Shown here: positions 19,982 to 29,289 of the stretch, piece by piece
Position numbering within the stretch: the first letter of the stretch is position 1
Layout of the letters: each line of letters begins with the position of its first letter
Assembly (NCBI RefSeq): GCF_002160525.1
Contig: NZ_NFKT01000006.1
Coordinates: 62,001 to 126,000, forward strand
Source of the DNA: Lachnoclostridium sp. An169
GTDB lineage: Bacteria; Bacillota; Clostridia; Lachnospirales; Lachnospiraceae
Reading direction: 5' to 3'
DNA: 64,000 nucleotides
Made by a program: the position numbers and the translations under genes
The notes under the pieces: generated by a model
Database searches by the model: none
What the model saw: the letters and a program-made list of their open reading frames with translations, nothing else
What the model was told of the DNA's origin: nothing

Positions 19982-20559
19982 CAGATAAACTATATTCATC
20001 TGTTCGTTTTGAAACAGAGTTTCGTGCCATTCCCGGTGATATCACAAAGATCACAGACGTTGATGCTATTGTAAATGCGGCAAACACGAGTCTTCTGGGC
20101 GGCGGAGGTGTGGACGGAGCCATCCACAGGGCAGCAGGGCCCCAACTTCTTGCGGAGTGCCGCACCCTTCATGGCTGCAGGACGGGAGAGGCAAAGATCA
20201 CGGGCGCTTACCGTCTGCCCTGCCGGTATGTGATCCATACGCCGGGGCCGGTCTGGCACGGGGGAGACAGAGGCGAGCGGGAACTTCTTGCATCCTGCTA
20301 CCGCTCCTGCCTGGAACTGGCTGTGCAGAATGGGATCCACAGGATCGCATTTCCGTCGATCGCCACAGGCGTCTACCATTTTCCACTGAAAGAGGCGGCA
20401 GAGATCGCTGTGGCGACGGCAGAAGAGTTCGTGAGGACGCATCCGGACAAACTGGATCTCATCGAGTGGGTTCTCTTTAGCGACAGTTCTCTGCAGGCAT
20501 ATGCAGAAGTAATCTGCGGGGATGCGAAAACGGAAGCAGAAAGAAAAGCGGAAAAATAA
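19978..20559 (+). CDS. Macro domain protein (O-acetyl-ADP-ribose/ADP-ribose hydrolase)
   Basis: 193 residues from GTG 19978, which overlaps the previous stop as GTGA and is preceded by GGAGG; a longer ATG start at 19948 would overlap the upstream gene more and lacks an RBS. The macro-domain hallmarks are all present: [31 protein letters not shown] and a [12 protein letters not shown] loop. These bind the distal ribose and diphosphate and make this the MacroD-type, able to remove ADP-ribose from acidic residues or hydrolyse O-acetyl-ADP-ribose. Cytoplasmic. It sits between nucleotide-pool and DNA-repair genes. Confidence 0.93.
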   Translation: MTDKLYSSVRFETEFRAIPGDITKITDVDAIVNAANTSLLGGGGVDGAIHRAAGPQLLAECRTLHGCRTGEAKITGAYRLPCRYVIHTPGPVWHGGDRGERELLASCYRSCLELAVQNGIHRIAFPSIATGVYHFPLKEAAEIAVATAEEFVRTHPDKLDLIEWVLFSDSSLQAYAEVICGDAKTEAERKAEK

Positions 20560-20583
20560 GAAGCAGGAAAAGGGAGGAACATT

Positions 20584-21477
20584 ATGCCGGAATTACCGGA
20601 AGTGGAAACTGTAAAATCGGTGATCGCGCCGCAGATCACAGGCTTGAAGATTAAAGAAATCTGTGTCCGGACTCCGGGGATCATCGCACATCCCGGTCCG
20701 GAAAAATTTGTCAGGAGGCTGACAGGACAGAAGGTCTCTGGAATGTCGCGAAGAGGGAAATTCCTGACGATCCGGACAGAGTGCGGTGACCGGATCGTTC
20801 TCCATCTGCGGATGACCGGATGCCTTCTGGTGACTCCGGGAAAGGCTGCAGAAGAGTGCGGTGAGAAGGACAGGAAAAAGTATTGCGAAGAATATCCGGA
20901 AGAAAAGCACACACATCTTATTTTCCGTCTCAGTGAAGAGAAAGAAGGCGTACAAAAAGAACTGCGTTTTTCGGATATGAGGCGCTTTGGACGGTTCTGG
21001 CTGTTAAGAGACGGGGAAGAGGATACATATACAGGGATGGAAAAACTGGGACTGGAGCCGGAGGACAAGGAGCTGACGGCTGAATATCTGCGCGCACATT
21101 TTGGGAAGAGCAGAAAAGCGGTGAAGACATGCCTGCTGGATCAGAGTGTGATCGCCGGCATTGGAAATATTTATGCCGATGAGATTTTATTTACAGCAGG
21201 GATCCATCCGGCACGGCCGGCGAACAGTCTGCTGGCAGATGAGTGGGAGAGTCTTGCTGAGGTTATCCCGGAGCGGATCGCATATTTTATCGAAAAGAAC
21301 CGGATCACACCGGAAGAATATCTGGAGACAAAGGGACAGGACTACCGGAACACTCCGTATCTGCAGGCATACGGACATGAAGGAGAGCGGTGCCCGGTCT
21401 GCGGAAATGCATTCTGCCGGATGGTGGTGGGCGGAAGAGGGAGCACCTGCTGTCCCCGGTGTCAGAAAAGTGAATGA
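20584..21477 (+). CDS. mutM: Formamidopyrimidine-DNA glycosylase
   Basis: A 297-residue base-excision-repair glycosylase/AP-lyase removing 8-oxoguanine and FapyG. It begins PELPEVETV, with the catalytic proline 2 and glutamate 3. The H2TH segment (DQSVIAGIGNIYADEIL) lies near residue 185, and the C-terminal zinc finger (CPVCG...CCPRC) at about 271-294 is complete. The insertion at residues 80-118 is charged and longer than usual. GGAGG precedes the start. It follows the macro-domain gene by 24 bases. Confidence 0.96.
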   Translation: MPELPEVETVKSVIAPQITGLKIKEICVRTPGIIAHPGPEKFVRRLTGQKVSGMSRRGKFLTIRTECGDRIVLHLRMTGCLLVTPGKAAEECGEKDRKKYCEEYPEEKHTHLIFRLSEEKEGVQKELRFSDMRRFGRFWLLRDGEEDTYTGMEKLGLEPEDKELTAEYLRAHFGKSRKAVKTCLLDQSVIAGIGNIYADEILFTAGIHPARPANSLLADEWESLAEVIPERIAYFIEKNRITPEEYLETKGQDYRNTPYLQAYGHEGERCPVCGNAFCRMVVGGRGSTCCPRCQKSE

Positions 21478-21567
21478 TATAAAAGAAGATTACAGGAGTG
21501 CGATACAGAAGTAAAAGCCTGCAGGAAAACTTCGTGCAGGGAATGGGGCGGGAAGGAGAAAAATGAT

Positions 21568-22497
21568 ATGGAAAATACAGTTAGCAGGAAAGAAAAGATA
21601 CGATTCAGGAAACTGACTGCCATTCAGCCGGTTTCACTGCTTCCTGAGACGAAAGAAGCAGTGAAAGAGTTCTGCGAAGAAGCAGTATTTTATGATACGG
21701 AACCGGTAAGCGATGACGAGGTTATAGAGCGGATCGGAGATTCGGACGCCATATTTGTCAGCTATACCAGACCGATCGGGGCAAATGTGCTCTCAGAGTG
21801 CCCGGATCTGGAATATATCGGGATGTGCTGCAGTCTCTATTCAGAGGCAAGCTCCAATGTGGATATCGCCTATGCGCGGGAACACGGCATCAAAGTAACT
21901 GGGATCCGGGACTACGGCGATGAGGGGGTGGCTGAATATGTAATTTCAGAACTGATCCGCAGGCTTCACGGGAGCGACGGGGAAGCGCCTCTCATGGGAG
22001 AGATATCTGAGGTGTCCGGGATACGGGCGGGGATGCTCGGGATGGGAGCAAGCGCCCGTGCTGTGGCGAAAGGTCTATCGGCATTCGGAGCAGACGTCCG
22101 CTATTACAGCCGTACAAGAAAGCCGGAACTGGAGGCGGAAAAAGGATATGTTTATCAGGAACTTCATGACCTTCTGAGGGAATGTGACGTGATCTGCAGC
22201 TGCCTGAGCAAAAATGTGACGCTTCTCTACGAGCCGGAATTTGAGATCCTTGGAGAAAACAAGCTTCTCTTCAATACAGCGCTCAGTCCCTGCTTTGAAC
22301 TGGAGGCTATGGAAAAGTGGATGAAAAAGAAAAATACGTGGTATTTTTGTGATACCTTGATGGGACTGGGAGATGAGAGACTTTTACAATACAAAAACGT
22401 GCGGTGCCAGAAGCGCTCTTCCGGTATGACACGACAGGCTGTGAAGAGACTGAATGAGAAGGTGCTGGAGAATCTGAAAGAATATCTCCGGACATGA
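21568..22497 (+). CDS. NAD(P)-binding D-2-hydroxyacid dehydrogenase family protein
   Basis: 309 residues. The catalytic-domain half (1-100) is followed by a Rossmann domain with the modified glycine motif GMLGMGASARAVAKGL (about 153-168). D-isomer-specific dehydrogenases normally keep an R/E/H triad; R (TRPIGAN loop) and the later acidic region are present, but the terminal histidine is not obvious, so catalysis is uncertain. The opening FRKLTAIQPVSLLPE resembles phosphoglycerate-dehydrogenase-like proteins of Clostridia. Substrate unknown. Confidence 0.75.
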   Translation: MENTVSRKEKIRFRKLTAIQPVSLLPETKEAVKEFCEEAVFYDTEPVSDDEVIERIGDSDAIFVSYTRPIGANVLSECPDLEYIGMCCSLYSEASSNVDIAYAREHGIKVTGIRDYGDEGVAEYVISELIRRLHGSDGEAPLMGEISEVSGIRAGMLGMGASARAVAKGLSAFGADVRYYSRTRKPELEAEKGYVYQELHDLLRECDVICSCLSKNVTLLYEPEFEILGENKLLFNTALSPCFELEAMEKWMKKKNTWYFCDTLMGLGDERLLQYKNVRCQKRSSGMTRQAVKRLNEKVLENLKEYLRT

Positions 22498-22527
22498 TTT
22501 ATAAAAAATTATGAAGGAATAAGACGA

Positions 22528-23937
22528 ATGAAAACCAAACCAGACAACAAAACCGAAGTATTTGAAACGCTCCCCATCCCCCGGGCGCTCCGGGTGATGA
22601 TCTTCCCGGCAGTAATCAGCCAGCTTATCGTGCTGATCTACAATATGGCAGATACGTTTTACGTGGGACAGACGAACAATCCCTATATGGTGGCTGCCAC
22701 ATCTCTGATCCTGCCTGTATTCAACATTACACTCTGTCTGGCGGGACTTGCCGGAGTGGGCGGCGGCGCTTTGATTTCCAGACTGCTCGGGGAACGAAGA
22801 GAAGACGAGGCGCGCAGGGTGAGTGCCTTTTCCCTGTATCTGGGGATACTGATTGCAGCGGTATTTTCCATCGGGATGGGCGTGTTTATGCGGCCATTGC
22901 TGGAACTGCTCGGAGCAGGGGAAAATACATATGAATATGCCAGTCAGTATGCGCTCTGTGTGATTGTGGCAGGCGGAATACCGACTGTGCTCTCAAATGT
23001 ACTGTCGAATCTGATCCGCAGCATCGGCCGTTCGAAAGAGGCAGGCGCGGGAATTATCCTGGGCGGGGTTCTGAACATTATCCTGGATCCTCTTTTTATG
23101 TTTGTGCTTCTTCCGGACGGATATGAAGTGCTTGGCGCGGGAATCGCAACGTGCCTGTCAAACTGTATCGCCTGTATGTTTTTCTTTTTTGTACTGTTCC
23201 GGATGGGGAGGCAGTCCGGACAATCAACGATCACCTTCAGCCTGCGTGCAGGAAAGCCGCAGAAGGAGAGCGTCACAGCCGTGTTTGCAGTAGGGATTCC
23301 CTCTGCTATAGCGACACTTCTCTTTGACCTGGATTATGTGGTGATCGATAAGTTGATGGTTTCCTATCACGATCTGGCGCTTGCGGCTGTCGGGATCGTC
23401 CTGAAGGTGGAGCGTTTCCCTCTGAATGTGGGAATCGGGATCTGTCAGGGAATGATGCCCCTTGTGGCATATAATTACGCGGCAAAGAACCGGAAAAGGA
23501 TGGAGGATACAGTCCGCCTTTCCAGAATGACCGGACTGGTGATCGCGGGAATCAGCATAATTCTGTATGAAATATTTGCTGCTCAGTTTATCCGCATCTT
23601 TATTTCGGATGCACAGACGATAGATCTGGCAACGAATTTCCTGCGGATCCGGGTTCTCGCCACGCCGCTGATGTTCTTAAGCTTTTTTACCGTGTATCTT
23701 TTCCAGGCTTTTGGAAAAGGAAAGATTTCTCTGTTTCTGGGAGTGATGCGCTGGCTGGTGTTTAATATCCCCATGCTCTTTATTTTAAACGGGATTTTCG
23801 GAATGTACGGGATTGTCTGGTCACAGGTTACCGCAGATATTCTGACTGTAGCGCTGTCGTTCTATGTGTATCACAGGTTTGGACCGAGATGGGATGATGA
23901 AAAAGAACGACATAGGATGAAGAAAAACATAAGATGA
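22528..23937 (+). CDS. MATE family efflux transporter
   Basis: A 469-residue integral membrane antiporter (Na+ or H+ driven) with twelve helices arranged as two related halves. The N-half motifs MIFPAVISQLIVLIYNMAD and YVGQTNNPYMVAA match NorM/MepA-like MATE proteins. A charged linker occurs at about residues 225-250. It would export cationic drugs or metabolites. It follows the dehydrogenase by 30 bases in the same direction. Its last codons run into a small tandem repeat. Confidence 0.92.
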   Translation: MKTKPDNKTEVFETLPIPRALRVMIFPAVISQLIVLIYNMADTFYVGQTNNPYMVAATSLILPVFNITLCLAGLAGVGGGALISRLLGERREDEARRVSAFSLYLGILIAAVFSIGMGVFMRPLLELLGAGENTYEYASQYALCVIVAGGIPTVLSNVLSNLIRSIGRSKEAGAGIILGGVLNIILDPLFMFVLLPDGYEVLGAGIATCLSNCIACMFFFFVLFRMGRQSGQSTITFSLRAGKPQKESVTAVFAVGIPSAIATLLFDLDYVVIDKLMVSYHDLALAAVGIVLKVERFPLNVGIGICQGMMPLVAYNYAAKNRKRMEDTVRLSRMTGLVIAGISIILYEIFAAQFIRIFISDAQTIDLATNFLRIRVLATPLMFLSFFTVYLFQAFGKGKISLFLGVMRWLVFNIPMLFILNGIFGMYGIVWSQVTADILTVALSFYVYHRFGPRWDDEKERHRMKKNIR

Positions 23938-23967
23938 AGAAAAATATAAGATGAGAACATAAGATGA
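23910..23967 (+). repeat. Short tandem repeat, 11-bp unit, four copies
   Basis: Units of the form A(C/T)ATA(A/G)GATGA start at 23910, 23927, 23944 and 23957, with periods of 17, 17 and 13 bases. They span the end of the MATE gene and the gap before recQ. Such slippage-prone repeats can vary between strains and here would change the MATE C-terminus or the recQ leader. Confidence 0.7.
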
Positions 23968-23990
23968 GAAAATGAGAAGAACATACATGA

Positions 23991-26399
23991 ATGGAGAGGA
24001 AAAATCAGCAGATGTCAGAAGAAAGATACAATGCCATAGACCGGAACAACGATATAGATCAAAACAAAATAGTACAAAGCGAAAAGATTCTTAAGACATA
24101 TTTCGGCTACGACTCCTTTCGTCCCGGGCAGGAGGAGATTATCGGCCAGATCCTCTCCGGCAGGGATGTCCTGGCAGTCATGCCTACCGGTGCGGGAAAA
24201 TCGCTATGCTACCAGATTCCCGCGCTTCAGATGCCGGGGATCACGATCGTTGTGTCGCCTCTGATTTCTCTGATGATGGATCAGGTCAAGGCGCTCAATG
24301 AGGCGGGAGTCCATGCAGCTTATATTAACAGCTCACTGACGGAAACACAGACGGCAAAAGCTCTCGAACTGGCAAAAAACGGGAGATACAGGATCGTATA
24401 TGTGGCACCGGAGCGGTTGGAAACGCCACGGTTCCTTGATTTTGCCTGTCATGCGGAAATATCCATGATCACGGTGGATGAGGCACATTGTATTTCCCAG
24501 TGGGGGCAGGATTTCCGGCCCAGTTATGTGAGGATTCTTGATTTTATCAGATGTCTTCCTGTTCGTCCGGTCGTTTCCGCCTTTACGGCAACGGCGACGG
24601 AGCGGGTCCGGAAAGATATCCGTTCCTCCCTGGGACTGGAGCATCCGTTTGAGACAGTGACGGGATTCGACCGGGAGAATCTTTACTTTGAAGTACAGAG
24701 GACGAAGGATAAGAAAAGCAATATTCGCAGCTATCTGGAGAATCACAGAGAGGAGAGCGGCATTATTTACTGCGCCACGAGGAAAGGTGTGGACGAGCTT
24801 TATCTGTATCTGGAAAATGAAGGATTTTCTGTGGGGCGTTATCATGCGGGCATGGGCGCGGATGCGAGAAAAACAAGCCAGGAAGATTTTATTTACGACC
24901 GGGTGAAGGTGATGATTGCCACCAATGCGTTCGGTATGGGAATCGATAAATCAAATGTGCGCTATGTTCTTCATTACAATATGCCCCAGAGTATGGAAAA
25001 TTATTATCAGGAGGCAGGACGTGCGGGACGCGACGGGGAGCCTGCAGAGTGTATCCTGTACTATTCGCCTCAGGATATTGTGATTAACCAGTTCCTTCTG
25101 GATAATAAAGAAAATTATCAGGAGTATACAGGCGAGGAACTGCGTGTGATTCAGGAGCAGGATGCGCTGCGCCTGCGGAGAATGGAAAACTACTGTACGA
25201 TGACGAAATGTCTGCGCCGGTACATTTTGAACTATTTCGGGGAAGAGGCACAGGAGACATGCGGAAACTGTTCCAATTGTCTGACAGAATTTGAGGAGAT
25301 GGATGCCTCGGAAGCAGCAAAAGATGTGATCCGTTGTGTGAAAACCAGTGGACAGCGCTTCGGACTGAACATGATTGCCGGCACTCTGCTTGGTGAGAAT
25401 ACGGCAAAGATCCGGAACTACAGGATGGATGGAAATCCCGTTTATGCAAGGCAGAGCAAACTGGGGCAGACGCTGGTCAAAGAAGTGATCCGCACCATGC
25501 TGGAACAGGGATTTCTTACGCAGACAAAGGACAAGTATGCACTTCTGAAACTGACAGGAAAATCTGAACAGCTTCTGGAATCGGAAGAACCGTTCCCGAT
25601 CTCTTACAGGAAAGAAGAGGAGAAGAATTTCGCCAGATCATCGAAGAAGAAATTCGCCCAGACAGCAGATCTGACGGAGAAGGGGAGAGAACTGTTCGAG
25701 GAACTGCGAAAACTGCGGGCTGAGCTTGCAAAGAAGAGGTCTGTTCCGCCCTATGTAGTAGCTTCCGATAAGACGCTGCGGGACATGTGTCTGCGAATTC
25801 CGCTTACTGAGGCGGAAATGCTGAATGTAAACGGGATGGGCGAGAAAAAAGTAAAGCAGTACGGCGCGGTGTTCATGGAAAAGCTGATGGAGATCACCGG
25901 AGGAGACAGAGAAGCCTGGGGAGCGGATATGACGCTCATAGAGGAAAACGGTACAGATGCGGCAGAAGCGGGTGGCAGAGAGGGGCAGACGGATGGATCT
26001 GAAGGCGGTCTTTCTCCACTGACGGAAAAGAAGAGAAAAGGGAAGAAAGAGGCATTTCACCTGACGGAGGAGATTCTGGCAGGGATTACTTACTCTTCTG
26101 AAACCACGATCAGTGATTTCGTTGCCATGATCAATGAACTGCGGGACGATAAGCAGATGAAACGGCTGACCATCAAATCCCTGACGGAAGAGCTTCTGGG
26201 AGAAGGAATCCTGGAGAGAAGGTATGAGGACGGTTATACAAGAACGGTTCTGACAGAGAAAGGGAAAGAAGCCGGGATCCGCGTGGATGTGAGGATGAGT
26301 GCAAAGGGGAATCCTTATGAGGTGATGATGTACTCGGAGAAGGGGCAGAGACATCTTGTGGAGCTGATGAAAAAAGATGAAAGAGCAAAGAAGAAATAA
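23991..26399 (+). CDS. recQ: ATP-dependent DNA helicase RecQ
   Basis: An 802-residue 3'-5' SF2 helicase for recombination repair. Walker A MPTGAGKS lies near residue 67, the DEAH box near 165, and motif VI QEAGRAGRDG near 342. The zinc site CGNCSNC is at about 425, followed by the RQC winged helix and an HRDC domain (about 575-640). The C-terminal ~150 residues, after a low-complexity linker, form a helical extension seen in Clostridial RecQ proteins. The start could be 23991 or ATG 24012, which lies 12 bases after GAGAGGA. TraX follows with a 1-base gap. Confidence 0.95.
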   Translation: MERKNQQMSEERYNAIDRNNDIDQNKIVQSEKILKTYFGYDSFRPGQEEIIGQILSGRDVLAVMPTGAGKSLCYQIPALQMPGITIVVSPLISLMMDQVKALNEAGVHAAYINSSLTETQTAKALELAKNGRYRIVYVAPERLETPRFLDFACHAEISMITVDEAHCISQWGQDFRPSYVRILDFIRCLPVRPVVSAFTATATERVRKDIRSSLGLEHPFETVTGFDRENLYFEVQRTKDKKSNIRSYLENHREESGIIYCATRKGVDELYLYLENEGFSVGRYHAGMGADARKTSQEDFIYDRVKVMIATNAFGMGIDKSNVRYVLHYNMPQSMENYYQEAGRAGRDGEPAECILYYSPQDIVINQFLLDNKENYQEYTGEELRVIQEQDALRLRRMENYCTMTKCLRRYILNYFGEEAQETCGNCSNCLTEFEEMDASEAAKDVIRCVKTSGQRFGLNMIAGTLLGENTAKIRNYRMDGNPVYARQSKLGQTLVKEVIRTMLEQGFLTQTKDKYALLKLTGKSEQLLESEEPFPISYRKEEEKNFARSSKKKFAQTADLTEKGRELFEELRKLRAELAKKRSVPPYVVASDKTLRDMCLRIPLTEAEMLNVNGMGEKKVKQYGAVFMEKLMEITGGDREAWGADMTLIEENGTDAAEAGGREGQTDGSEGGLSPLTEKKRKGKKEAFHLTEEILAGITYSSETTISDFVAMINELRDDKQMKRLTIKSLTEELLGEGILERRYEDGYTRTVLTEKGKEAGIRVDVRMSAKGNPYEVMMYSEKGQRHLVELMKKDERAKKK

Positions 26400-26400
26400 A

Positions 26401-27165
26401 ATGCAGTTAAAGTGCCTGGACTTAAGGGTTCTGAACCGGGACGTCATCAAATATATTGCCATGTTTACCATGCTGTTAAATCACATTGCGAACATATTTC
26501 TGACGCCGGGAACCATCTCACATATGCTTCTTGTGGATATCGGATATTTTACAGCACCGGTGATGTGCTTTTTTCTGGTGGAAGGGTATCGTTATACTCA
26601 TTCTAAAAAACGTTATGCCCTGAGGCTTTTCACTTTTGCTGTTATCTCAGAGTTCCCATTTTGTCTGGCATTCTCAGAGACATTTAACGGAGTGAGGGGA
26701 ATCTCTTTCTGCGGGTTCAACATGATCTTTACTCTGTTTCTTTGTTTCTGCATCCTGCTTGTCCGGGAATATGTTATGGATGTGGGGATGAAAATGCTTC
26801 TGATTGCCGGACTGGTGATCTTTTCCCTGTTTTCTGACTGGGCGCTCCTGGCTCCGGTGTTTACCCTGCTTTTCGCATGGGCAGGGCAGGATCGGGAGAA
26901 GATAAAGCGGGCCTTTGTGATCGGTACGGCTTTGTTTGCGTTTTCCAGGTTTATGCCGGGAGCGGACGGGGCGGAAACACTGGCCAGTCTCGGAGAAGCG
27001 CTGTTGGCAGCAGGCGGCGTTGCCCTGGCGGGAATTGCGATTGTCTGTTTCTACAACGGGAAAAGAATGGAGAGAGGCAGGCTGTTTTCCAAGTGGTTTT
27101 TCTACCTGTTTTATCCGGGACATCTGTTGGTACTGGGGATGATCCGGATATGGGGACTTGTATAA
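26401..27165 (+). CDS. TraX family membrane protein
   Basis: 254 residues with about eight membrane helices. The opening LNRDVIKYIAMFTMLLNHIA and the pair YRYTHSKKRYALRLF are diagnostic of TraX proteins, named after the F-plasmid pilin N-acetyltransferase. In Firmicutes these occur far from conjugation genes and their substrate is unknown. The start is taken at ATG 26401, right after the recQ stop; the upstream ATG at 26377 lies inside recQ without an RBS. Confidence 0.85.
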   Translation: MQLKCLDLRVLNRDVIKYIAMFTMLLNHIANIFLTPGTISHMLLVDIGYFTAPVMCFFLVEGYRYTHSKKRYALRLFTFAVISEFPFCLAFSETFNGVRGISFCGFNMIFTLFLCFCILLVREYVMDVGMKMLLIAGLVIFSLFSDWALLAPVFTLLFAWAGQDREKIKRAFVIGTALFAFSRFMPGADGAETLASLGEALLAAGGVALAGIAIVCFYNGKRMERGRLFSKWFFYLFYPGHLLVLGMIRIWGLV

Positions 27166-27168
27166 AAT

Positions 27169-27215
27169 ATTCATATTTTTATATATATTTTTAAAATATA
27201 GACAAAAATATGAAT
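27169..27215. promoter_or_regulatory. AT-rich 12-bp inverted repeat upstream of satD
   Basis: ATTCATATTTTT (27169-27180) and AAAAATATGAAT (27204-27215) are perfect complements separated by 23 A/T-rich bases. It lies just before a plausible promoter for satD: TTGATT (27221), a 17-base spacer and TATATT (27244). It could be a regulator site or the terminator of traX. Confidence 0.45.
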
Positions 27216-27270
27216 AAAACTTGATTATTCGTTATTTCTGCTATATATTATAATTGTAGGAGGAGCGGAT

Positions 27271-27951
27271 ATGAGAGAGACAGGAAGCGTTAGTTTGTTT
27301 GTGGCCATCATCGCAGATATTAAGGATTCGAGGCACCTGGAAGAGCGAAAGAAAGTTCAGGAAAAACTGCGGGAAATACTGGATTCTTTGAACAGAAAGT
27401 ACGAAAATGATATTGCAGCAAAATTTCTTATCACACTTGGAGATGAATTTCAAGGGCTTCTGCGCGGAGGCGAAAATGTTCTGAATATCATAGAGGAAAT
27501 TAAGATGAATCTGTATCCGGTCAGGATGCGTTTTGGAATCGGAATCGGAAGCATCATAACAGATATCAATGAAGAAATGGCTCTGGGAGCGGACGGACCG
27601 GGATATTATTGCGCAAGGGAAGCTGTTGAGGTCCTGAAAGAGCGGGAAAAAAAGAACAAGGCGGTTCCGGCGGATATCTGCCTGAGAACGGAAGAAAATG
27701 ATCACGGAAAAGAAGTGTTAGTTAATACAGTTTTTGAGCTGATGTATGTGGTAGAAAACGGTTGGACGAAACGGCAGAGAGAGATTATATGGGACATGCT
27801 GCTGTATCAGGATGGACAGAGGAATACAGCGGCCAGGCTCCAGGTTTCACAACCCACGGTTCAGAAAGCTCTTGCATCAGGAAACTATTATACTTATGAA
27901 AACGCCCTGAAAAATGTAGCAGGAATACTTGGAGATATACGAAATGATTAA
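27271..27951 (+). CDS. SatD family protein
   Basis: 226 residues. The N-terminal two-thirds (AIIADIKDSRHLEER, TLGDEFQGLL, MRFGIGIGSI) resembles a nucleotide-cyclase-like fold typical of SatD. The C-terminal ~60 residues form a sigma-region-4-like helix-turn-helix (RNTAARLQVSQPTVQKALASG). SatD was named in the Streptococcus acid-tolerance sat operon; its molecular role is not established. The next gene, DUF3307, is its usual partner but is broken here. The start ATG at 27271 follows AGGAGG. Confidence 0.85.
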   Translation: MRETGSVSLFVAIIADIKDSRHLEERKKVQEKLREILDSLNRKYENDIAAKFLITLGDEFQGLLRGGENVLNIIEEIKMNLYPVRMRFGIGIGSIITDINEEMALGADGPGYYCAREAVEVLKEREKKNKAVPADICLRTEENDHGKEVLVNTVFELMYVVENGWTKRQREIIWDMLLYQDGQRNTAARLQVSQPTVQKALASGNYYTYENALKNVAGILGDIRND

Positions 27952-28553
27952 ATCAGTCTTTCTTATTCTATTAGGTGTGCATCTCCTTGGAGATTTTTAT
28001 TTTCAGACGCAGAAAATGGCGGGCAGAAAGCGGATCAGGTTTTCGGGTACGCTCTTTCACAGTGCAGTATATGCCGTAACTGCGTGGATACTTTGCGCTG
28101 TTTTTATACCGGGGATGCAGTGGTCATATATCCTGGCGTATGAGGAATCTGACGATGACGGAATTCTGCAATACAGGGATCATCGCACTGTTTGAGGCGT
28201 TTGATCTACCGGGGATGACGGTTGTCAGATGGGCTGTGATTCTGCTGCTGATCCATAAACCGGCGAATATCCTGATTTCCAATATTCTTTCCGGATACAG
28301 GCCTTCGGACAAAATGAATCCTGATGTAAACGACAGAAATGCAGGGAGGATGATCGGAACACTCGAAAGAATTATTATGACGATTTTTCTTTCCATCAGC
28401 CAGTATTCCGCAGTAGGACTTGTGCTGACGGCAAAATCAATTGCCCGGTATGACAGGATATCAAAGGATCAGGCATTTGCCGAATATTATCTGTTGGGAA
28501 CGCTTTTGAGCACGATTGTTTCCATAGTTGTCTCTCTGTTATTTCTTGCGTGA
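27944..28553 (+). pseudogene. DUF3307 membrane protein with internal deletion and frameshift
   Basis: ATG 27944 overlaps the satD stop and gives MIKSVFLILLGVHLLGDFYF, the DUF3307 opening, up to about 28135. That frame then drifts into a stop at 28195. The C-terminal part (28155-28553: IHKPANILISNILS, IGTLERIIMTIFL) continues in a different frame. The conserved middle (the His/Asp-rich helix pair that normally follows) is missing at the joint near 28135-28155. The two halves cannot form one protein. Confidence 0.75.
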
Positions 28554-28615
28554 AATCCGGTGCGGCATTTGAGAAACGCTGTACCACAATCCGATCACAG
28601 GTCTGTTGACATAGG

Positions 28616-28640
28616 GGTGCGTCGTCTGATGCACCTTTTT
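28616..28640 (+). terminator. Rho-independent terminator after the satD/DUF3307 operon
   Basis: GGTGCGTC (28616-28623) pairs with GATGCACC (28628-28635), one G-U pair, loop GTCT, followed by TTTTT. It separates the satD operon from the ECF sigma operon. Confidence 0.8.
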
Positions 28641-28740
28641 CTATTGTATCCATTAATTTTGAAATGTTTAAAAATTTTTATGGATTTTTTGTAACATTAA
28701 GCAATTACGTGAGTTAATAAGGTGAAGGGGGGTGAAAGGC

Positions 28741-29289
28741 GTGGACTTTGAAGAAATCTACCGCTCCTGTTTCCGGGATGTTTTCCTCTATCTGCGGGGG
28801 CTTGCCCGGAATAAGGAGACTGCCGAGGAGATGGCTCAGGAGACGTTTCTGAAAGCGATGCGGGCTCTGGATACATTTGACGGATCAAAGGATATTAAGG
28901 CATGGCTGTTTACGATAGCGAGAAATACTTATTACACATACCGCAGACGTCAGAAAATCTATGTGGATGAAGAGCCGGACGAGAATACTGCGGATCCCAG
29001 GGCGGACTTTACAGAGAAACTTGCGGATGAAGAGAGCGCCTTTCGTGTCCACCGGTTTCTGCACGCCATGGAGGAGCCATATAAGGAAGTCTTCACTCTG
29101 CGCGTGTTCGGGGAGATGCCCTTTGAGCGGATCGGGCTCCTGTTCGGGAAAAGCGCCGGTTGGGCACGGGTGACATTTTACCGGGCAAAAAAGCAGATCC
29201 AGGAATATATGGCGGAGGAAGAGCCGTCAGGAGCAACGGAGAGAAGCATGGAAAAACAGAAATGCAGGAAAGAAGGTGACAGATCATGA
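28741..29289 (+). CDS. ECF-type RNA polymerase sigma factor
   Basis: About 182 residues from GTG 28741, ten bases after AAGGGGGG; a GTG at 28732 is too close to that site. Region 2 (ETAEEMAQETFLKAM, DIKAWLFTIARNTYYTYRRR) and region 4 (PYKEVFTLRVFGEMPFERIG) are complete. It directs polymerase to stress-type promoters and is held in check by the anti-sigma factor encoded by the overlapping next gene (ATGA at 29286). GTAAC at 28691 and CGT near 28708 in the leader could belong to an autoregulated promoter, but their spacing is shorter than usual. Confidence 0.93.
   Translation: MDFEEIYRSCFRDVFLYLRGLARNKETAEEMAQETFLKAMRALDTFDGSKDIKAWLFTIARNTYYTYRRRQKIYVDEEPDENTADPRADFTEKLADEESAFRVHRFLHAMEEPYKEVFTLRVFGEMPFERIGLLFGKSAGWARVTFYRAKKQIQEYMAEEEPSGATERSMEKQKCRKEGDRS

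Noticed and set aside
27929-28195. DUF3307 N-terminal half as an independent small protein
   Set aside because: It ends in unrelated residues at a deletion joint and its C-terminal half follows in another frame; better called a broken gene.
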